DNA from: Mycobacterium sp. IS-1590
GTDB lineage: Bacteria > Actinomycetota > Actinomycetes > Mycobacteriales > Mycobacteriaceae
Assembly: GCF_001500025.1 (NCBI RefSeq)
Contig: NZ_LQIW01000045.1
Location: 280,421-344,420 of the forward strand
Reading direction: 5' to 3'
DNA: 64,000 nt
In this document: positions 1 through 8,234 of the stretch, one piece after another
How the letters are laid out: each line of letters begins with the position of its first letter
How positions within the stretch are numbered: the stretch's first letter is position 1
Translations under genes and position numbers: made by a program
Notes under the pieces: generated by a model
Told to the model about the DNA's origin: nothing
The model's database searches: none
The model's input: the letters and a program-made list of their open reading frames with translations, nothing else

Positions 1-1
1 G

Positions 2-109
2 GTGGTCGCGTTCGCGGGAACCGGTGTGCTGGCGCTCATTGCAGCCGTCACGGCCGCGGTCGCGGTCCACCGGCGAAGGAACCTAGACAACCAAGCGGAG
101 GCACCGTGA
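2..109 (+). CDS. mycP3: Mycosin MycP3, C-terminal end only (ESX-3 subtilisin-like protease)
   Basis: Only the last 35 codons lie in the window. They encode a hydrophobic Val/Ala/Leu segment followed by a basic stretch (VHRRRN) and a short tail. This is the C-terminal membrane anchor with cytoplasmic tail expected of mycosins, the membrane-bound serine proteases of type VII secretion systems. The TGA stop overlaps the GTG start of the next gene (GTGA), as usual at the mycP-eccE junction. The catalytic domain lies upstream of the window, so the call rests on the anchor and on the eccE3 neighbour. Confidence 0.75.
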   Translation: MVAFAGTGVLALIAAVTAAVAVHRRRNLDNQAEAP

Positions 110-1023
110 CCGTTCGAATTGCGTTGGCGTCGTTGGCCGTCGTCCTGGCGGCAATGGCGTACCCGTGGGAGACGAACACGGACTGGTGGATCTTCGGGAT
201 CGCAGTCGCCGTGGTTGTCATCGTGTTCGCCTGGTGGCGGGGCCAGTTCGTCACGAACATGATCGGTCGGCGGTTGGCGGTGTTTCGACGCAACCACTCG
301 AAGCCGAAGCCGCAGAGCGCGAAGCAGGTCACCGTGGTGTTGCGGGTCGACGACCCGTCGGGATTCGGTGTGCCGCTGCCCCTGGTGGCGGGCTACGTCG
401 AAAGGTTCGGTGTCCGTAGCGAGAAGGTTCGCGTGACGAACCGGGACGTGGATGGTGTTGCTACCACGTGGATCACCCTGACCCTGGATGCTGAGACGAA
501 TCTGGCTGCTCTGCAGGCACGTTCACCAGAGTTGCCGCTGCGCGAGACCGCTGAGATCGCCGGCCGTCGGCTCGCCGACCACCTGCGGGAGGCGGGCCTC
601 GATGCGGTGCCCGTCGACGACACGGACGCGCCGTTGACCGGAAAGGGCCGCGAGAAGTGGCGCGGTGTCCAAGACGATGACGGATTCGTGTCCGCCTACG
701 GGATTCCCGTCGACGAGCGGTTGGGTGAACGCCTCGACGAGGTGTGGTCCCAATCGTCAGAGACGTGGACCGCCGTCGAGTTCAGTGGTTGCGCGGCGAC
801 CCCGACGGTCGCGGCCGTGTGCGCGTTCCGGACGCCGGAGCCGGTACGCGGGGTGCCCGTGTCGGGTCTGACACCGCATCGCGGGATCCAGAGACCATTG
901 CTGACGGCCTTGGATCCCAAGTCCGTTGGCAGGCTGGCTGTTCCGGGTAAGCCGGTAGCCGCCGATCTGCTGGCCCGTCTCCGCTGGCCGGCGGGCCGCC
1001 AGGCCGAACTCAGTCGAACATGA
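106..1023 (+). CDS. eccE3: Type VII secretion protein EccE3 (ESX-3)
   Basis: This 305-residue protein has two N-terminal membrane helices (about residues 4-20 and 26-45), then a basic region and a soluble domain. That is the plan of EccE, the peripheral subunit of the type VII secretion membrane complex. ESX-3 secretes PE/PPE and EsxG/H proteins needed for mycobactin-dependent iron uptake (family knowledge). It starts at a GTG overlapping the mycP3 stop, so the two are translationally coupled. M. tuberculosis EccE3 is slightly longer (about 331 residues, from memory). The 3' end overlaps the convergent hydrolase gene by 14 bases. It is the last gene of the ESX-3 operon here; assignment to ESX-3 rather than another ESX locus rests on the following hydrolase-tam-stf0-sulfatase order. 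Confidence 0.88.
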   Translation: MTVRIALASLAVVLAAMAYPWETNTDWWIFGIAVAVVVIVFAWWRGQFVTNMIGRRLAVFRRNHSKPKPQSAKQVTVVLRVDDPSGFGVPLPLVAGYVERFGVRSEKVRVTNRDVDGVATTWITLTLDAETNLAALQARSPELPLRETAEIAGRRLADHLREAGLDAVPVDDTDAPLTGKGREKWRGVQDDDGFVSAYGIPVDERLGERLDEVWSQSSETWTAVEFSGCAATPTVAAVCAFRTPEPVRGVPVSGLTPHRGIQRPLLTALDPKSVGRLAVPGKPVAADLLARLRWPAGRQAELSRT

Positions 1024-2203
1024 AACCCTTCATGAATCGGGTCATCCTGCGCAGATAGTCCGGCTGACTGACATGCAGGATGTGATTGCCGGGGAACCAG
1101 TGGAACGCGCAGCGGTCCCAGTGTTCCCACAGCATCTCGGCCTGCTCCGGCGGCGCCAGGCGGTCGCCGAGACCCGTGATGATCAACCGGCGGTCCTTCG
1201 GAACCAGCGGGGTGTAGTTCAGCGGTGAGGAGAACAGCGTGGCGCCGCCGGTGAGTTCCGCGTCGGTGCCCGTCAGCAGGTTTCGCAGTCCGACCACTTT
1301 GTTGGCGGGGAACCATTCGTCCACCGTTTGATCGGGCGCGACGACAGGGACATTGGGGATCACGGCCTGGATGCGGTCGTCGACGGCCGCGATCAGCGCC
1401 GACGTGTATCCACCGAGCGACATCCCGGTCAGCGCGATGCGGTCGACGCCGGTGAACTCCAGATAGTCGATCACCGAGCGGAAGTCGTGGACCGCCTGTG
1501 CCATCGCCTCGGCGAAGCCTGAGAACCCGTTGGCGAAGAACCCGTAACCGCTGAAGGGCGAACCCTTCTCGGCGCGGGCACCGTGAAAGGGCAAGGTGTA
1601 CAGCAAGACGTCGTAGCCCGAACGAAAGAACCACGGCAGCGAGAAGAACAAGCCGTTGAACAGATACGGCGAACCCATGAATCCGTGGATCAGGCACAGC
1701 GTCGGGTGCGGCCCGTCATCGTGTCGCCAGTGCTGGGCATGTACGACGTTGTTGCGTTCGAATCCGCCGCACTGCTTGCGTAAGGCCGGATTGACCGCTT
1801 CGAAGCTGCTGTCGAAGCGAATGTTCTGAACCTGACCCTTCGCGATCCATTCGGCCAGCGGGTTGGCCGCCCGCGATGCGACCCGCGGCGGCGAAGTGGG
1901 CGCCGGGAAGGACTGCGCGGGATCCTTCGCCGAGGCCAATTCGGCGTAGAACTGCAGCTGTTCGCGTTCTGCGCGCGACTGCGAGCGGCGCAGCCCGCCG
2001 GCCAGGGTCGGCAGCATCGTCGTCGCGAGCAGCGATGCGATCGCGGTGCGCAAGGCGAGGTCGGCCACGGCCGACGAGTCGACGATGAACCGCTGGCGCA
2101 GAGTCAGGTCGGCGCGTCGCGGCAGACCTGCGCCGGCATCTGCCCCCGGGACATCGGGTACGGGTATCGGCGGATCAACCGGGTTCGCCTCCGTTTGGCT
2201 CAC
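1010..2203 (-). CDS. Alpha/beta hydrolase (Rv0293c-like)
   Basis: A 397-residue protein from a GTG start at 2203; the reading frame stays open further upstream, but that would run into the divergent tam gene. Residues 165-397 form an alpha/beta hydrolase domain: LIHGFMGS at 171-178 is the oxyanion-hole strand, TGMSLGG near 259-265 is the nucleophile elbow with Ser262, and the catalytic His is probably in the C-terminal WFPGNHILH motif. The N-terminal 120 residues are variable and partly Pro-rich. No signal peptide is evident. Substrate is unknown; an esterase or lipase of lipid metabolism is plausible. It converges on eccE3 and diverges from tam across only 41 bases, so both promoters must overlap there. 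Confidence 0.8.
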   Translation of the reverse strand: MSQTEANPVDPPIPVPDVPGADAGAGLPRRADLTLRQRFIVDSSAVADLALRTAIASLLATTMLPTLAGGLRRSQSRAEREQLQFYAELASAKDPAQSFPAPTSPPRVASRAANPLAEWIAKGQVQNIRFDSSFEAVNPALRKQCGGFERNNVVHAQHWRHDDGPHPTLCLIHGFMGSPYLFNGLFFSLPWFFRSGYDVLLYTLPFHGARAEKGSPFSGYGFFANGFSGFAEAMAQAVHDFRSVIDYLEFTGVDRIALTGMSLGGYTSALIAAVDDRIQAVIPNVPVVAPDQTVDEWFPANKVVGLRNLLTGTDAELTGGATLFSSPLNYTPLVPKDRRLIITGLGDRLAPPEQAEMLWEHWDRCAFHWFPGNHILHVSQPDYLRRMTRFMKGFMFD

Positions 2204-2244
2204 TTCCGCATGGTATCCCGATCGGGCGATGTCAAACTGTCGAC

Positions 2245-3009
2245 ATGTGGAACCCCGACACATATCTGACATTCGCCGACGAGCGTGGACGCCCGTACTT
2301 CGAATTGTTGTCCAGGGTCGGCGCCGATGCGCCGCGGCGGGTGGCGGATCTGGGTTGTGGGCCGGGCAATCTGACGGCATCCCTGGCCCGGCGTTGGCCG
2401 CAGGCGCGCATAGAGGCGTTGGACAGCTCGCCGGAAATGGTGCGAGCCGCGCGGGACAGGGGAATCGACGCGAACGTCGGTGATGTCGGCGACTGGGCAC
2501 CGAAATCCGATACCGACGTGGTGATCAGCAACGCCACCCTGCACTGGGTTCCCGACCATCCACGCTTAATCCTCAGGTGGGCCGCAGAGTTGCCGGCACG
2601 GTCATGGATCGCGATGCAGGTACCGGGAAACTTCGACGCGCCGTCACACCGCACGGTGGGAGAACTCGTCCGACGGGACCGCTGGGCGGAACGACTGCAC
2701 GACTTTCCATTTCGGGAGTCACCGGTGAAGAATCCGGTCGAATACGCAGACCTGCTCACCGACGCCGGCTGCAACACGGTTGACGCGTGGGAGACCACCT
2801 ACCTGCACGTGTTGACCGGTGAGAACCCGGTGCTGGACTGGATCGCGGGAACCGCGCTACGCCCGGTGCGCAGTAGGCTCACCGACGCCGAGTGGAACGA
2901 GTTCCGTGCGGAGTTGATCCCGCTGCTGGACGCGGCGTATCCGAAGCGGAAGAACGGCACGACGTTCTTCCCGTTCCGGCGTGTTTTCGTGGTGGCTCAG
3001 GTGAACTGA
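2245..3009 (+). CDS. tam: Trans-aconitate 2-methyltransferase
   Basis: A 254-residue class I SAM-dependent methyltransferase. The SAM-binding motif I VADLGCGPGN lies at residues 33-42, followed by an acidic EALDSSPEM strand (motif II) and a DVVISNATLHWV motif typical of Tam. Tam methylates trans-aconitate, a by-product that inhibits aconitase, using SAM in the cytoplasm (family knowledge). The ATG follows the divergent hydrolase start by 41 bases with no clear Shine-Dalgarno sequence, so a leaderless or near-leaderless transcript is possible. The 3' end overlaps the convergent cysNC gene by 13 bases. The gene order around it matches the M. tuberculosis Rv0294 position. Confidence 0.88.
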   Translation: MWNPDTYLTFADERGRPYFELLSRVGADAPRRVADLGCGPGNLTASLARRWPQARIEALDSSPEMVRAARDRGIDANVGDVGDWAPKSDTDVVISNATLHWVPDHPRLILRWAAELPARSWIAMQVPGNFDAPSHRTVGELVRRDRWAERLHDFPFRESPVKNPVEYADLLTDAGCNTVDAWETTYLHVLTGENPVLDWIAGTALRPVRSRLTDAEWNEFRAELIPLLDAAYPKRKNGTTFFPFRRVFVVAQVN

Positions 3010-4868
3010 GCGTCCCGCTTGGCCTTGAGCAAATCGATCACCTGCTTGACCAGGTCGTCGAGGTTCGCTTCAGTGGTGTCGAGCACCAGGTCGGGATTCT
3101 CGGGTGGTTCGTACGGTGCGTCGATGCCGGTCAGGCCCTTGAGCTCACCCGCGCGGGCCCGGGCGTAGAGGCCCTTGGGATCACGACGTTCGCACTCGTC
3201 GACCGGGGTGGCCACGTGCACCTCGATGAAGGGCAGTTTGGCGGCATCGTTGAGGGCGCGGGCGGTGTCGCGATCCGACTTCAGCGGCGACACCAACGAC
3301 GCCAGCGCCACCACACCGGCGTCGGCGAACAGTCTTGTGAGGTGGCCGACCCGGCGGATGTTTTCGGCGCGATCACCGGCAGAGAACCCGAGGTCGTCGG
3401 AGAGCCCGTGCCGGATGTTGTCACCGTCGAGAAGGTAGGCCACATCGCCGGATTCGACGAGCGCGCGTTCGACGGCGACCGCGATTGTCGACTTGCCCGA
3501 GGCGGGAAGGCCGGTGAACCAGATCGTCGCTCCGCGTTGACCGGTCGAGGACCACCGATAGTCCCGGTCCAGGGAGGAGGGGTGCCATCGGATGTCGTTG
3601 CGTGTCTGCTCACCCGGCTTGACCGCGCGCGGTTCGATGATCGTGCCCGCGCCGACGGTGTCGTTGGTGGCCTCATCGATGAGGATGAACGCGCCGCTGT
3701 CCTTGTTGTCGGCGTAAGGGTCGACGATCACGACCGAGCTCGTGCGAAGCGTGATCTCACCGACGTCGTTGAGCACCAACTCGACCGGGCTGTCCAGGTC
3801 ATCGAGCGTCTCTGGATTCAGGCGGCTGTGCAGCGACTGAACTGTCGCGCGGACCGTCTTCGTACCTTGTTTGAGTGCCAGCCGGTCACCCGCGCGCATC
3901 GGAGTTTCCCGGAACCAGCACACTGTCGCATCGAGCTCGCGGGCAAGGACGGGCAGGACGGCGTCGTCGGATCCGCTGACGAGGACGTCTCCGCGTCCGA
4001 CATCGATGTCGTCCGCCAGCTCCACCGAAACGGACAGCGGCGCAACGGCAACGGTGCGCTCGTCATCGAGAGTGTCGACGAGTGTCACGGTCGATCGGGT
4101 GCCGGCAGGCAGGCTGACGACCGAATCACCCGCCTGGAGCGTTCCACCGGAGATCCTTCCGGTATAGCGCCGCCGTTGGTCGACAGAGGGGCGGGACACC
4201 CACTGCACGGGCAGGCGCAATTTGTTCGATTGCGCGTGCGGTGCGCTCAGTTCGATGCCGTCGAGGTATTCAAGCAACGTCGGCCCGTCGTACCACGGTG
4301 TGTTGCGGGATCGGTGGACCACGTTGTCGCCGTGCTTGGCGGCGATCGGAACCACCGTGATGTCGATGTTGCCGAGGCGTGCCGAGAGCCGTTGAAGCTG
4401 CGTATGCACCTCGGCGAACCGCGACTGGTCGAACTCGACGAGGTCGATCTTGTTGACCGTTGCGACGAAGTGCTTGATTCCCAACAACTTCGCGATGCGC
4501 GCGTGTCGGTTGGTTTGACGCAGCACGCCTGCGCGGGCGTCGACGAGCAGGACGGCGACATGGGCGTTCGAGGCTCCCGTGAACATATTGCGGGTATAAC
4601 GCTCATGACCCGGGGTGTCGGCGAGGATGTAGCTTCGGGTCTCCGTCGAGAAGAACCGGTAGGCCACGTCGATCGTGATGCCCTGTTCGCGTTCGGCGCG
4701 CAAACCGTCGGACAGGGCCGCCAGGTCGGCAATGCCCTCCTCGTCGGTGACGGCGTCGAGGTGGTCGGTCGGAAGGCTGTCGGTGTCGTGCAAGAGCCGA
4801 CCGATCAGCGTGCTCTTACCGTCGTCGACCGAACCGGCGGTGGTGATGCGGAGGAGTTGGCGCGTCAT
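2997..4868 (-). CDS. cysNC: Bifunctional sulfate adenylyltransferase subunit 1 / adenylylsulfate kinase
   Basis: A 623-residue fusion. The N-terminal GTPase is CysN: P-loop GSVDDGKST at 12-20, DTPGH at 84-88 and NKID at 139-142, followed by EF-Tu-like beta-barrel domains. The C-terminal part, from about residue 446, is APS kinase (CysC) with its own P-loop GLPASGKS at 453-460 and an LDGDNIRHGLS segment. With CysD it makes APS from ATP and sulfate, driven by GTP hydrolysis, then phosphorylates APS to PAPS, the sulfuryl donor for sulfotransferases. I chose the ATG at 4868 by homology to the usual MTxLLRxxTAGSVDDGK start; an in-frame ATG at 4895 is possible. It is the last gene of the leftward sulfatase-stf0-cysD-cysNC cluster. 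Confidence 0.93.
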   Translation of the reverse strand: MTRQLLRITTAGSVDDGKSTLIGRLLHDTDSLPTDHLDAVTDEEGIADLAALSDGLRAEREQGITIDVAYRFFSTETRSYILADTPGHERYTRNMFTGASNAHVAVLLVDARAGVLRQTNRHARIAKLLGIKHFVATVNKIDLVEFDQSRFAEVHTQLQRLSARLGNIDITVVPIAAKHGDNVVHRSRNTPWYDGPTLLEYLDGIELSAPHAQSNKLRLPVQWVSRPSVDQRRRYTGRISGGTLQAGDSVVSLPAGTRSTVTLVDTLDDERTVAVAPLSVSVELADDIDVGRGDVLVSGSDDAVLPVLARELDATVCWFRETPMRAGDRLALKQGTKTVRATVQSLHSRLNPETLDDLDSPVELVLNDVGEITLRTSSVVIVDPYADNKDSGAFILIDEATNDTVGAGTIIEPRAVKPGEQTRNDIRWHPSSLDRDYRWSSTGQRGATIWFTGLPASGKSTIAVAVERALVESGDVAYLLDGDNIRHGLSDDLGFSAGDRAENIRRVGHLTRLFADAGVVALASLVSPLKSDRDTARALNDAAKLPFIEVHVATPVDECERRDPKGLYARARAGELKGLTGIDAPYEPPENPDLVLDTTEANLDDLVKQVIDLLKAKRDAQFT

Positions 4869-4902
4869 CGACGGTTTCCTTGCTTTTTCGCGCATTCGCT
4901 CA

Positions 4903-5814
4903 TCAGAAATACCCTTCGCGCTTGCGGTCTTCCATGGCGGCTGCCGAGGTCCGATCGTCGGCTCGCGTCTCGCCGCGCTCCGACACCGTGGCAGCTGAGA
5001 TCTCGGCGATGACACCCTCGATGTCGACAGCTTGTGAGCGCACCGCACCCGTGATGGTCAGATCGCCCACAGTCCGATAACGGACTCTCTCGACGGATGC
5101 TGTCTCGCCGTCGACGGGTCTGGAGTACTCGGACACCGCGAGAAGGATGCCGTCGCGCTCGAAAACCTCACGTTCGTGGGCGAAGTAGATCGACGGAAGT
5201 TCGAGGTCTTCCAACTCGATATAGCGCCACACGTCGAGTTCGGTCCAGTTGCTCAGGGGAAAGACCCTGACCTGTTCGCCCTTCCTGATGCGGCCGTTGT
5301 ACAGCGACCACGGCTCCGGCCGCTGGGCTCGCGGATCCCACTGACCGAACTCGTCTCGGAAGGACAGGATCCGCTCCTTGGCGCGGGCGCGCTCCTCGTC
5401 GCGGCGGGCTCCGCCGAACGCCGCGTCAAACCGTCCTTCTTCGAGCGCGTCGAGCAGGGTACGGGTCTGCTGACGGTTGCGCGACGCCCCGGGGCCGGGA
5501 TCAGGGACGCGGCCCTTGTCGATCGACTCCTGCACCGAAGCCACCGTCAACTTGTGCCCCTTGCCTGTGACTCGGCGGTCACGAAACTCGATGACCTCTT
5601 CGAAATTGTGGCCGGTGTCGACGTGCATGACAGGAAAAGGCAGCGGTGATGGGCGAAAAGCCTTCTCCGCGAGACGAAGAAGTACGATCGAGTCCTTGCC
5701 CGCCGAGAACAGCAGCACCGGCCGTTCCAGTTCGGCGACGACCTCGCGGATGATGTGTACTGCCTCGGCCTCCAACAGTCGAAGCTCGTCGACGTGCAGG
5801 GTGTCCACTGTCAT
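4903..5814 (-). CDS. cysD: Sulfate adenylyltransferase subunit 2
   Basis: A 303-residue protein, the usual CysD length. It has the PP-loop motif LFSAGKDS at about 35-42 that binds ATP, an early HVDTGHNF motif and a C-terminal RYRTVGDL segment, all characteristic of CysD. It pairs with CysN to adenylylate sulfate in the cytoplasm. Its ATG (5812-5814) overlaps the stop of the upstream sulfotransferase in an ATGA junction, which fixes the start and shows translational coupling. The next gene, cysNC, begins 34 bases downstream. PAPS production is thus co-expressed with a PAPS-using enzyme. Confidence 0.93.
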   Translation of the reverse strand: MTVDTLHVDELRLLEAEAVHIIREVVAELERPVLLFSAGKDSIVLLRLAEKAFRPSPLPFPVMHVDTGHNFEEVIEFRDRRVTGKGHKLTVASVQESIDKGRVPDPGPGASRNRQQTRTLLDALEEGRFDAAFGGARRDEERARAKERILSFRDEFGQWDPRAQRPEPWSLYNGRIRKGEQVRVFPLSNWTELDVWRYIELEDLELPSIYFAHEREVFERDGILLAVSEYSRPVDGETASVERVRYRTVGDLTITGAVRSQAVDIEGVIAEISAATVSERGETRADDRTSAAAMEDRKREGYF

Positions 5815-6611
5815 GTCGGAAGTCCTTCTCTTTCTGCGTCCGCGCGGTACCGGTCGACCCACTCATCGGAGCGTTGATCGGCCTGCCGCTCGAGAACGGG
5901 TTGCGGCGCCAGCCGCCGGTCCTGTCCGAGCGCTTCGAGGACGTCGCCCACAATCTGGGAAAGATTGCGCCACAACACCGGGTACGGCACTTCCATCGGC
6001 GCGACACCTTCCTCGGCGAACCAGTTGCGCCAGCCCTCTTCCTGGGCCCGCAGCATCGTCACGACGTGGGCGATGGCGCCGGCGTGGTACTGGGCGCGGG
6101 CATCGCGCGTTGGGTCGGGCCTGCCTCGCCATACCCGGGTTTGGACCGCCCGCCAGAACGAAACCGCCTGGGAGACGACGTCCGGACGGAAGACGTGGAT
6201 GAGGAACGGGTCGCTACCGATGACGTCCCGGATGGCCGACAGCAGGCCGGTGCCGGAGCGGTCGGGCAGTCCGCCGGCGCGATCGAGCAGCAACGGGGTC
6301 TGGTTCCACATCAGCTTGCCGCCCCAGATGCCGTTGGGGGTGCGGCCGACCGTGCGGATGTAATCGCGCCAGATGTCCGGGGGAGCGAGGTCGGGCTTGC
6401 CCTCGTCCAGTGGGTCGAGGAGGCGCAGGATCGACTCGTCGGTCACACCCTCGAACCACTGCCTGGGCTGCGGTGACTGGCTGGTGCTCGGCAGGTACTG
6501 AAAGAACTCGCCGGGCTCTCCGGCGACCCCCGTCGCGCGCAGGGACTCCACCAGCAGGGTACTGCCGCTGCGTTGAGAGGCCAGGACGAGATAGGCCGTC
6601 GGGGCTGACAT
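5811..6611 (-). CDS. stf0: Trehalose 2-sulfotransferase Stf0
   Basis: A 266-residue protein of the Stf0 family. The 5'-phosphosulfate-binding loop is SQRSGST at residues 12-18, right after the first strand, as in Stf0. Conserved GEPGEFF and LMWNQ segments follow. Stf0 transfers sulfate from PAPS to trehalose, the first committed step to sulfolipids (family knowledge). It overlaps cysD by four bases (ATGA) and lies 65 bases downstream of the sulfatase gene, whose interval contains an inverted repeat (6656-6676). The link to cysD/cysNC suggests that sulfate activation here is dedicated at least in part to sulfated glycolipid synthesis. Whether this species completes a sulfolipid cannot be told from the window. 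Confidence 0.9.
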   Translation of the reverse strand: MSAPTAYLVLASQRSGSTLLVESLRATGVAGEPGEFFQYLPSTSQSPQPRQWFEGVTDESILRLLDPLDEGKPDLAPPDIWRDYIRTVGRTPNGIWGGKLMWNQTPLLLDRAGGLPDRSGTGLLSAIRDVIGSDPFLIHVFRPDVVSQAVSFWRAVQTRVWRGRPDPTRDARAQYHAGAIAHVVTMLRAQEEGWRNWFAEEGVAPMEVPYPVLWRNLSQIVGDVLEALGQDRRLAPQPVLERQADQRSDEWVDRYRADAEREGLPT

Positions 6612-6655
6612 GCGCGCAGCTTACCCACAGGGCAAACATCTGACACCCCAAGAGT

Positions 6656-6676
6656 TTTCGCTCATGCTGAGCGAAA
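6656..6676 (-). terminator. Inverted repeat between sulfatase and stf0 (attenuator or weak terminator)
   Basis: A perfect 9-base inverted repeat (TTTCGCTCA / TGAGCGAAA) with a 3-base loop abuts the sulfatase stop codon. It is followed on the transcribed strand by only a short T-containing stretch, so it is at best a weak intrinsic terminator. It could partially uncouple the sulfatase from stf0-cysD-cysNC, or be an RNA-stability element. Confidence 0.45.
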
Positions 6677-8044
6677 CTATTGGTCGCTGTGGTCGCCCGT
6701 GACGCCGCGTTCGGCCGCGAGTGCGGAGCGGCTCGGCAGCTGACCTTGAATTTGCAGATATGTCTCGGTGTAGCGCTCCGATATGCGGGTGCCTGCGAAC
6801 TCCGACGGGATCACATCGTTGGTCTTGACGCGCCAGTCGTTGAGTAGCAGGGCGAGATCGTCGGCGATGGATTCGGCCACATCTGAGCCGCTTTGGGCCA
6901 GAAGGTTGTTCGACTCGTCGGGGTCGGCGCGCAGGTCGTAGAGCTCTCGTTGCGGTCGCTCGGCACGCGTGAGGGGCGCGACGATGCGCCCGGGCGCACT
7001 GTCGGCGATATCCAACGGTAGATCGAGGAGCGGGCGCGACGCATAGTTCTCGATGTAGCTGTATTCCTTGGTTCGGATCGCGCGGATGGGGTCGAAGGAG
7101 TCGTGGTAGGTCTTCGCGGTGTACACCTCGGTGCGCACGGGCGGCCCGGGGGAGGCCAGCAGTGCGGCCTTGTGCGAGAGTCCCTCGACGTCGGCCGGTA
7201 CCTGGACATCGAGGAGTTCGAGCAGTGTGGGAAGCAGGTCCACGCCGCTGAACAACTCGTCGTAGACCTTCGGCTGGACGGGCGCGTCGCGAGGTGGGCG
7301 CAGAATCAGCGCGATGCCCGTACCCGCTTCGTACAGAGTCGATTTGGCGCGGGGAAGCGCTGGGCCGTGGTCGGTCACGAACACCACCCAGGTGGTGCGG
7401 TCGAGGCCGGTCGCCGAAAGGGTGTCGAGCAGACGGCCGACCGCGGCATCGGCCACCGATATCGATCCGTAGAACTCGGCGAGATCCTGCCGGACCTCCG
7501 CAGTGTCGGGCAGATATTCGGGGACGTCGACGCCGGTGGCGTCGGCTGGCTCATACCTGTCGCGCGGATACGGTCGATGCGTCTCGAAGAAGCCCGCCGT
7601 CAGCAGGAACGGCTTCTCTGGTGGCTCGGTGAGCCACCGTGTCGCGTGTTCGACGACGTATTCACAGTAGGAATTCGAGACGTCGAACTCATCGAAGCCG
7701 AGCCTGGCGGGGTATGAGGTTTCGTGTTGCATACCGAACAACGCGGTGTGCCAACCTGATTCGGACAAAACCTGTGGCAGCGTACGAACGCCTGCACGGT
7801 ATTCCCAGCCGTGGTGGGCCAGGCCGACGAGGCCATTGCTCTGGGGGTAGCGGCCCGTGAACAACGATCCGCGCGATGGCGAGCAGAGCGGCGCAGTCGC
7901 GTGCGCGCGGGTGAACAGAATGCCGTCGGCAGCGAGTTCGTCGAGACGCGGACTCGACACGTCAGGGTGGCCGTAGGCGCCGAGATAGCGGCCGAGGTCG
8001 TGCCAGTGAACGATCAGCACGTTGTCTCGGCGCCGTTCTGTCAC
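6677..8044 (-). CDS. Type I sulfatase (Rv0296c-like)
   Basis: A 455-residue alkaline-phosphatase-fold sulfatase. The formylglycine modification motif CSPSR is at 54-58, so Cys54 would be converted to formylglycine by the FGE enzyme. The N-terminal metal motif reads VHWHDLG rather than the usual DDxG, and a DHGPALP motif supplies further metal ligands. The start is the GTG at 8044, preceded by AAAGGA at a suitable distance; a longer frame exists but lacks this site. No signal peptide is seen, so it may act inside the cell. It heads a leftward cluster with sulfotransferase and PAPS-forming enzymes and would hydrolyse sulfate esters, perhaps recycling or editing sulfated metabolites. Substrate unknown. 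Confidence 0.88.
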   Translation of the reverse strand: MTERRRDNVLIVHWHDLGRYLGAYGHPDVSSPRLDELAADGILFTRAHATAPLCSPSRGSLFTGRYPQSNGLVGLAHHGWEYRAGVRTLPQVLSESGWHTALFGMQHETSYPARLGFDEFDVSNSYCEYVVEHATRWLTEPPEKPFLLTAGFFETHRPYPRDRYEPADATGVDVPEYLPDTAEVRQDLAEFYGSISVADAAVGRLLDTLSATGLDRTTWVVFVTDHGPALPRAKSTLYEAGTGIALILRPPRDAPVQPKVYDELFSGVDLLPTLLELLDVQVPADVEGLSHKAALLASPGPPVRTEVYTAKTYHDSFDPIRAIRTKEYSYIENYASRPLLDLPLDIADSAPGRIVAPLTRAERPQRELYDLRADPDESNNLLAQSGSDVAESIADDLALLLNDWRVKTNDVIPSEFAGTRISERYTETYLQIQGQLPSRSALAAERGVTGDHSDQ

Positions 8045-8122
8045 GTCACATCCTTTCGTCGTCGACGCCCCCACTTCAACGTGCTCGGCCCGATAGGGCA
8101 AGCCTTCGACTCGGTCGGCACG

Positions 8123-8182
8123 TTATCCACAACCGTCTGACTCGCGACGGGCGGGTTATCCCCAAGTTGAGATTCATCCACA
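8123..8182 (+). other. Cluster of three DnaA-box-like 9-mers
   Basis: TTATCCACA at 8123-8131, TTATCCCCA at 8156-8164 and TCATCCACA at 8174-8182 lie within 60 bases between the sulfatase start and the HNH gene. The first is a perfect match to the general DnaA box; the other two have one mismatch each. No AT-rich unwinding region is adjacent, so this is not an origin; DnaA titration or regulation is possible. Confidence 0.4.
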
Positions 8183-8234
8183 GACGGGTGTTGACCGCTG
8201 GTCACACCACCAGCAGGTCGATAGTTTCGATCAC

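Noticed and set aside
2892..5012. A 706-codon open frame on the plus strand across cysNC
   Set aside because: It is antisense to cysNC, which has full motifs for two known enzymes; long antisense frames are common in high-GC DNA.
8123..8182. Replication origin
   Set aside because: Only three DnaA-like boxes, no AT-rich unwinding region and no dnaA or dnaN neighbour.
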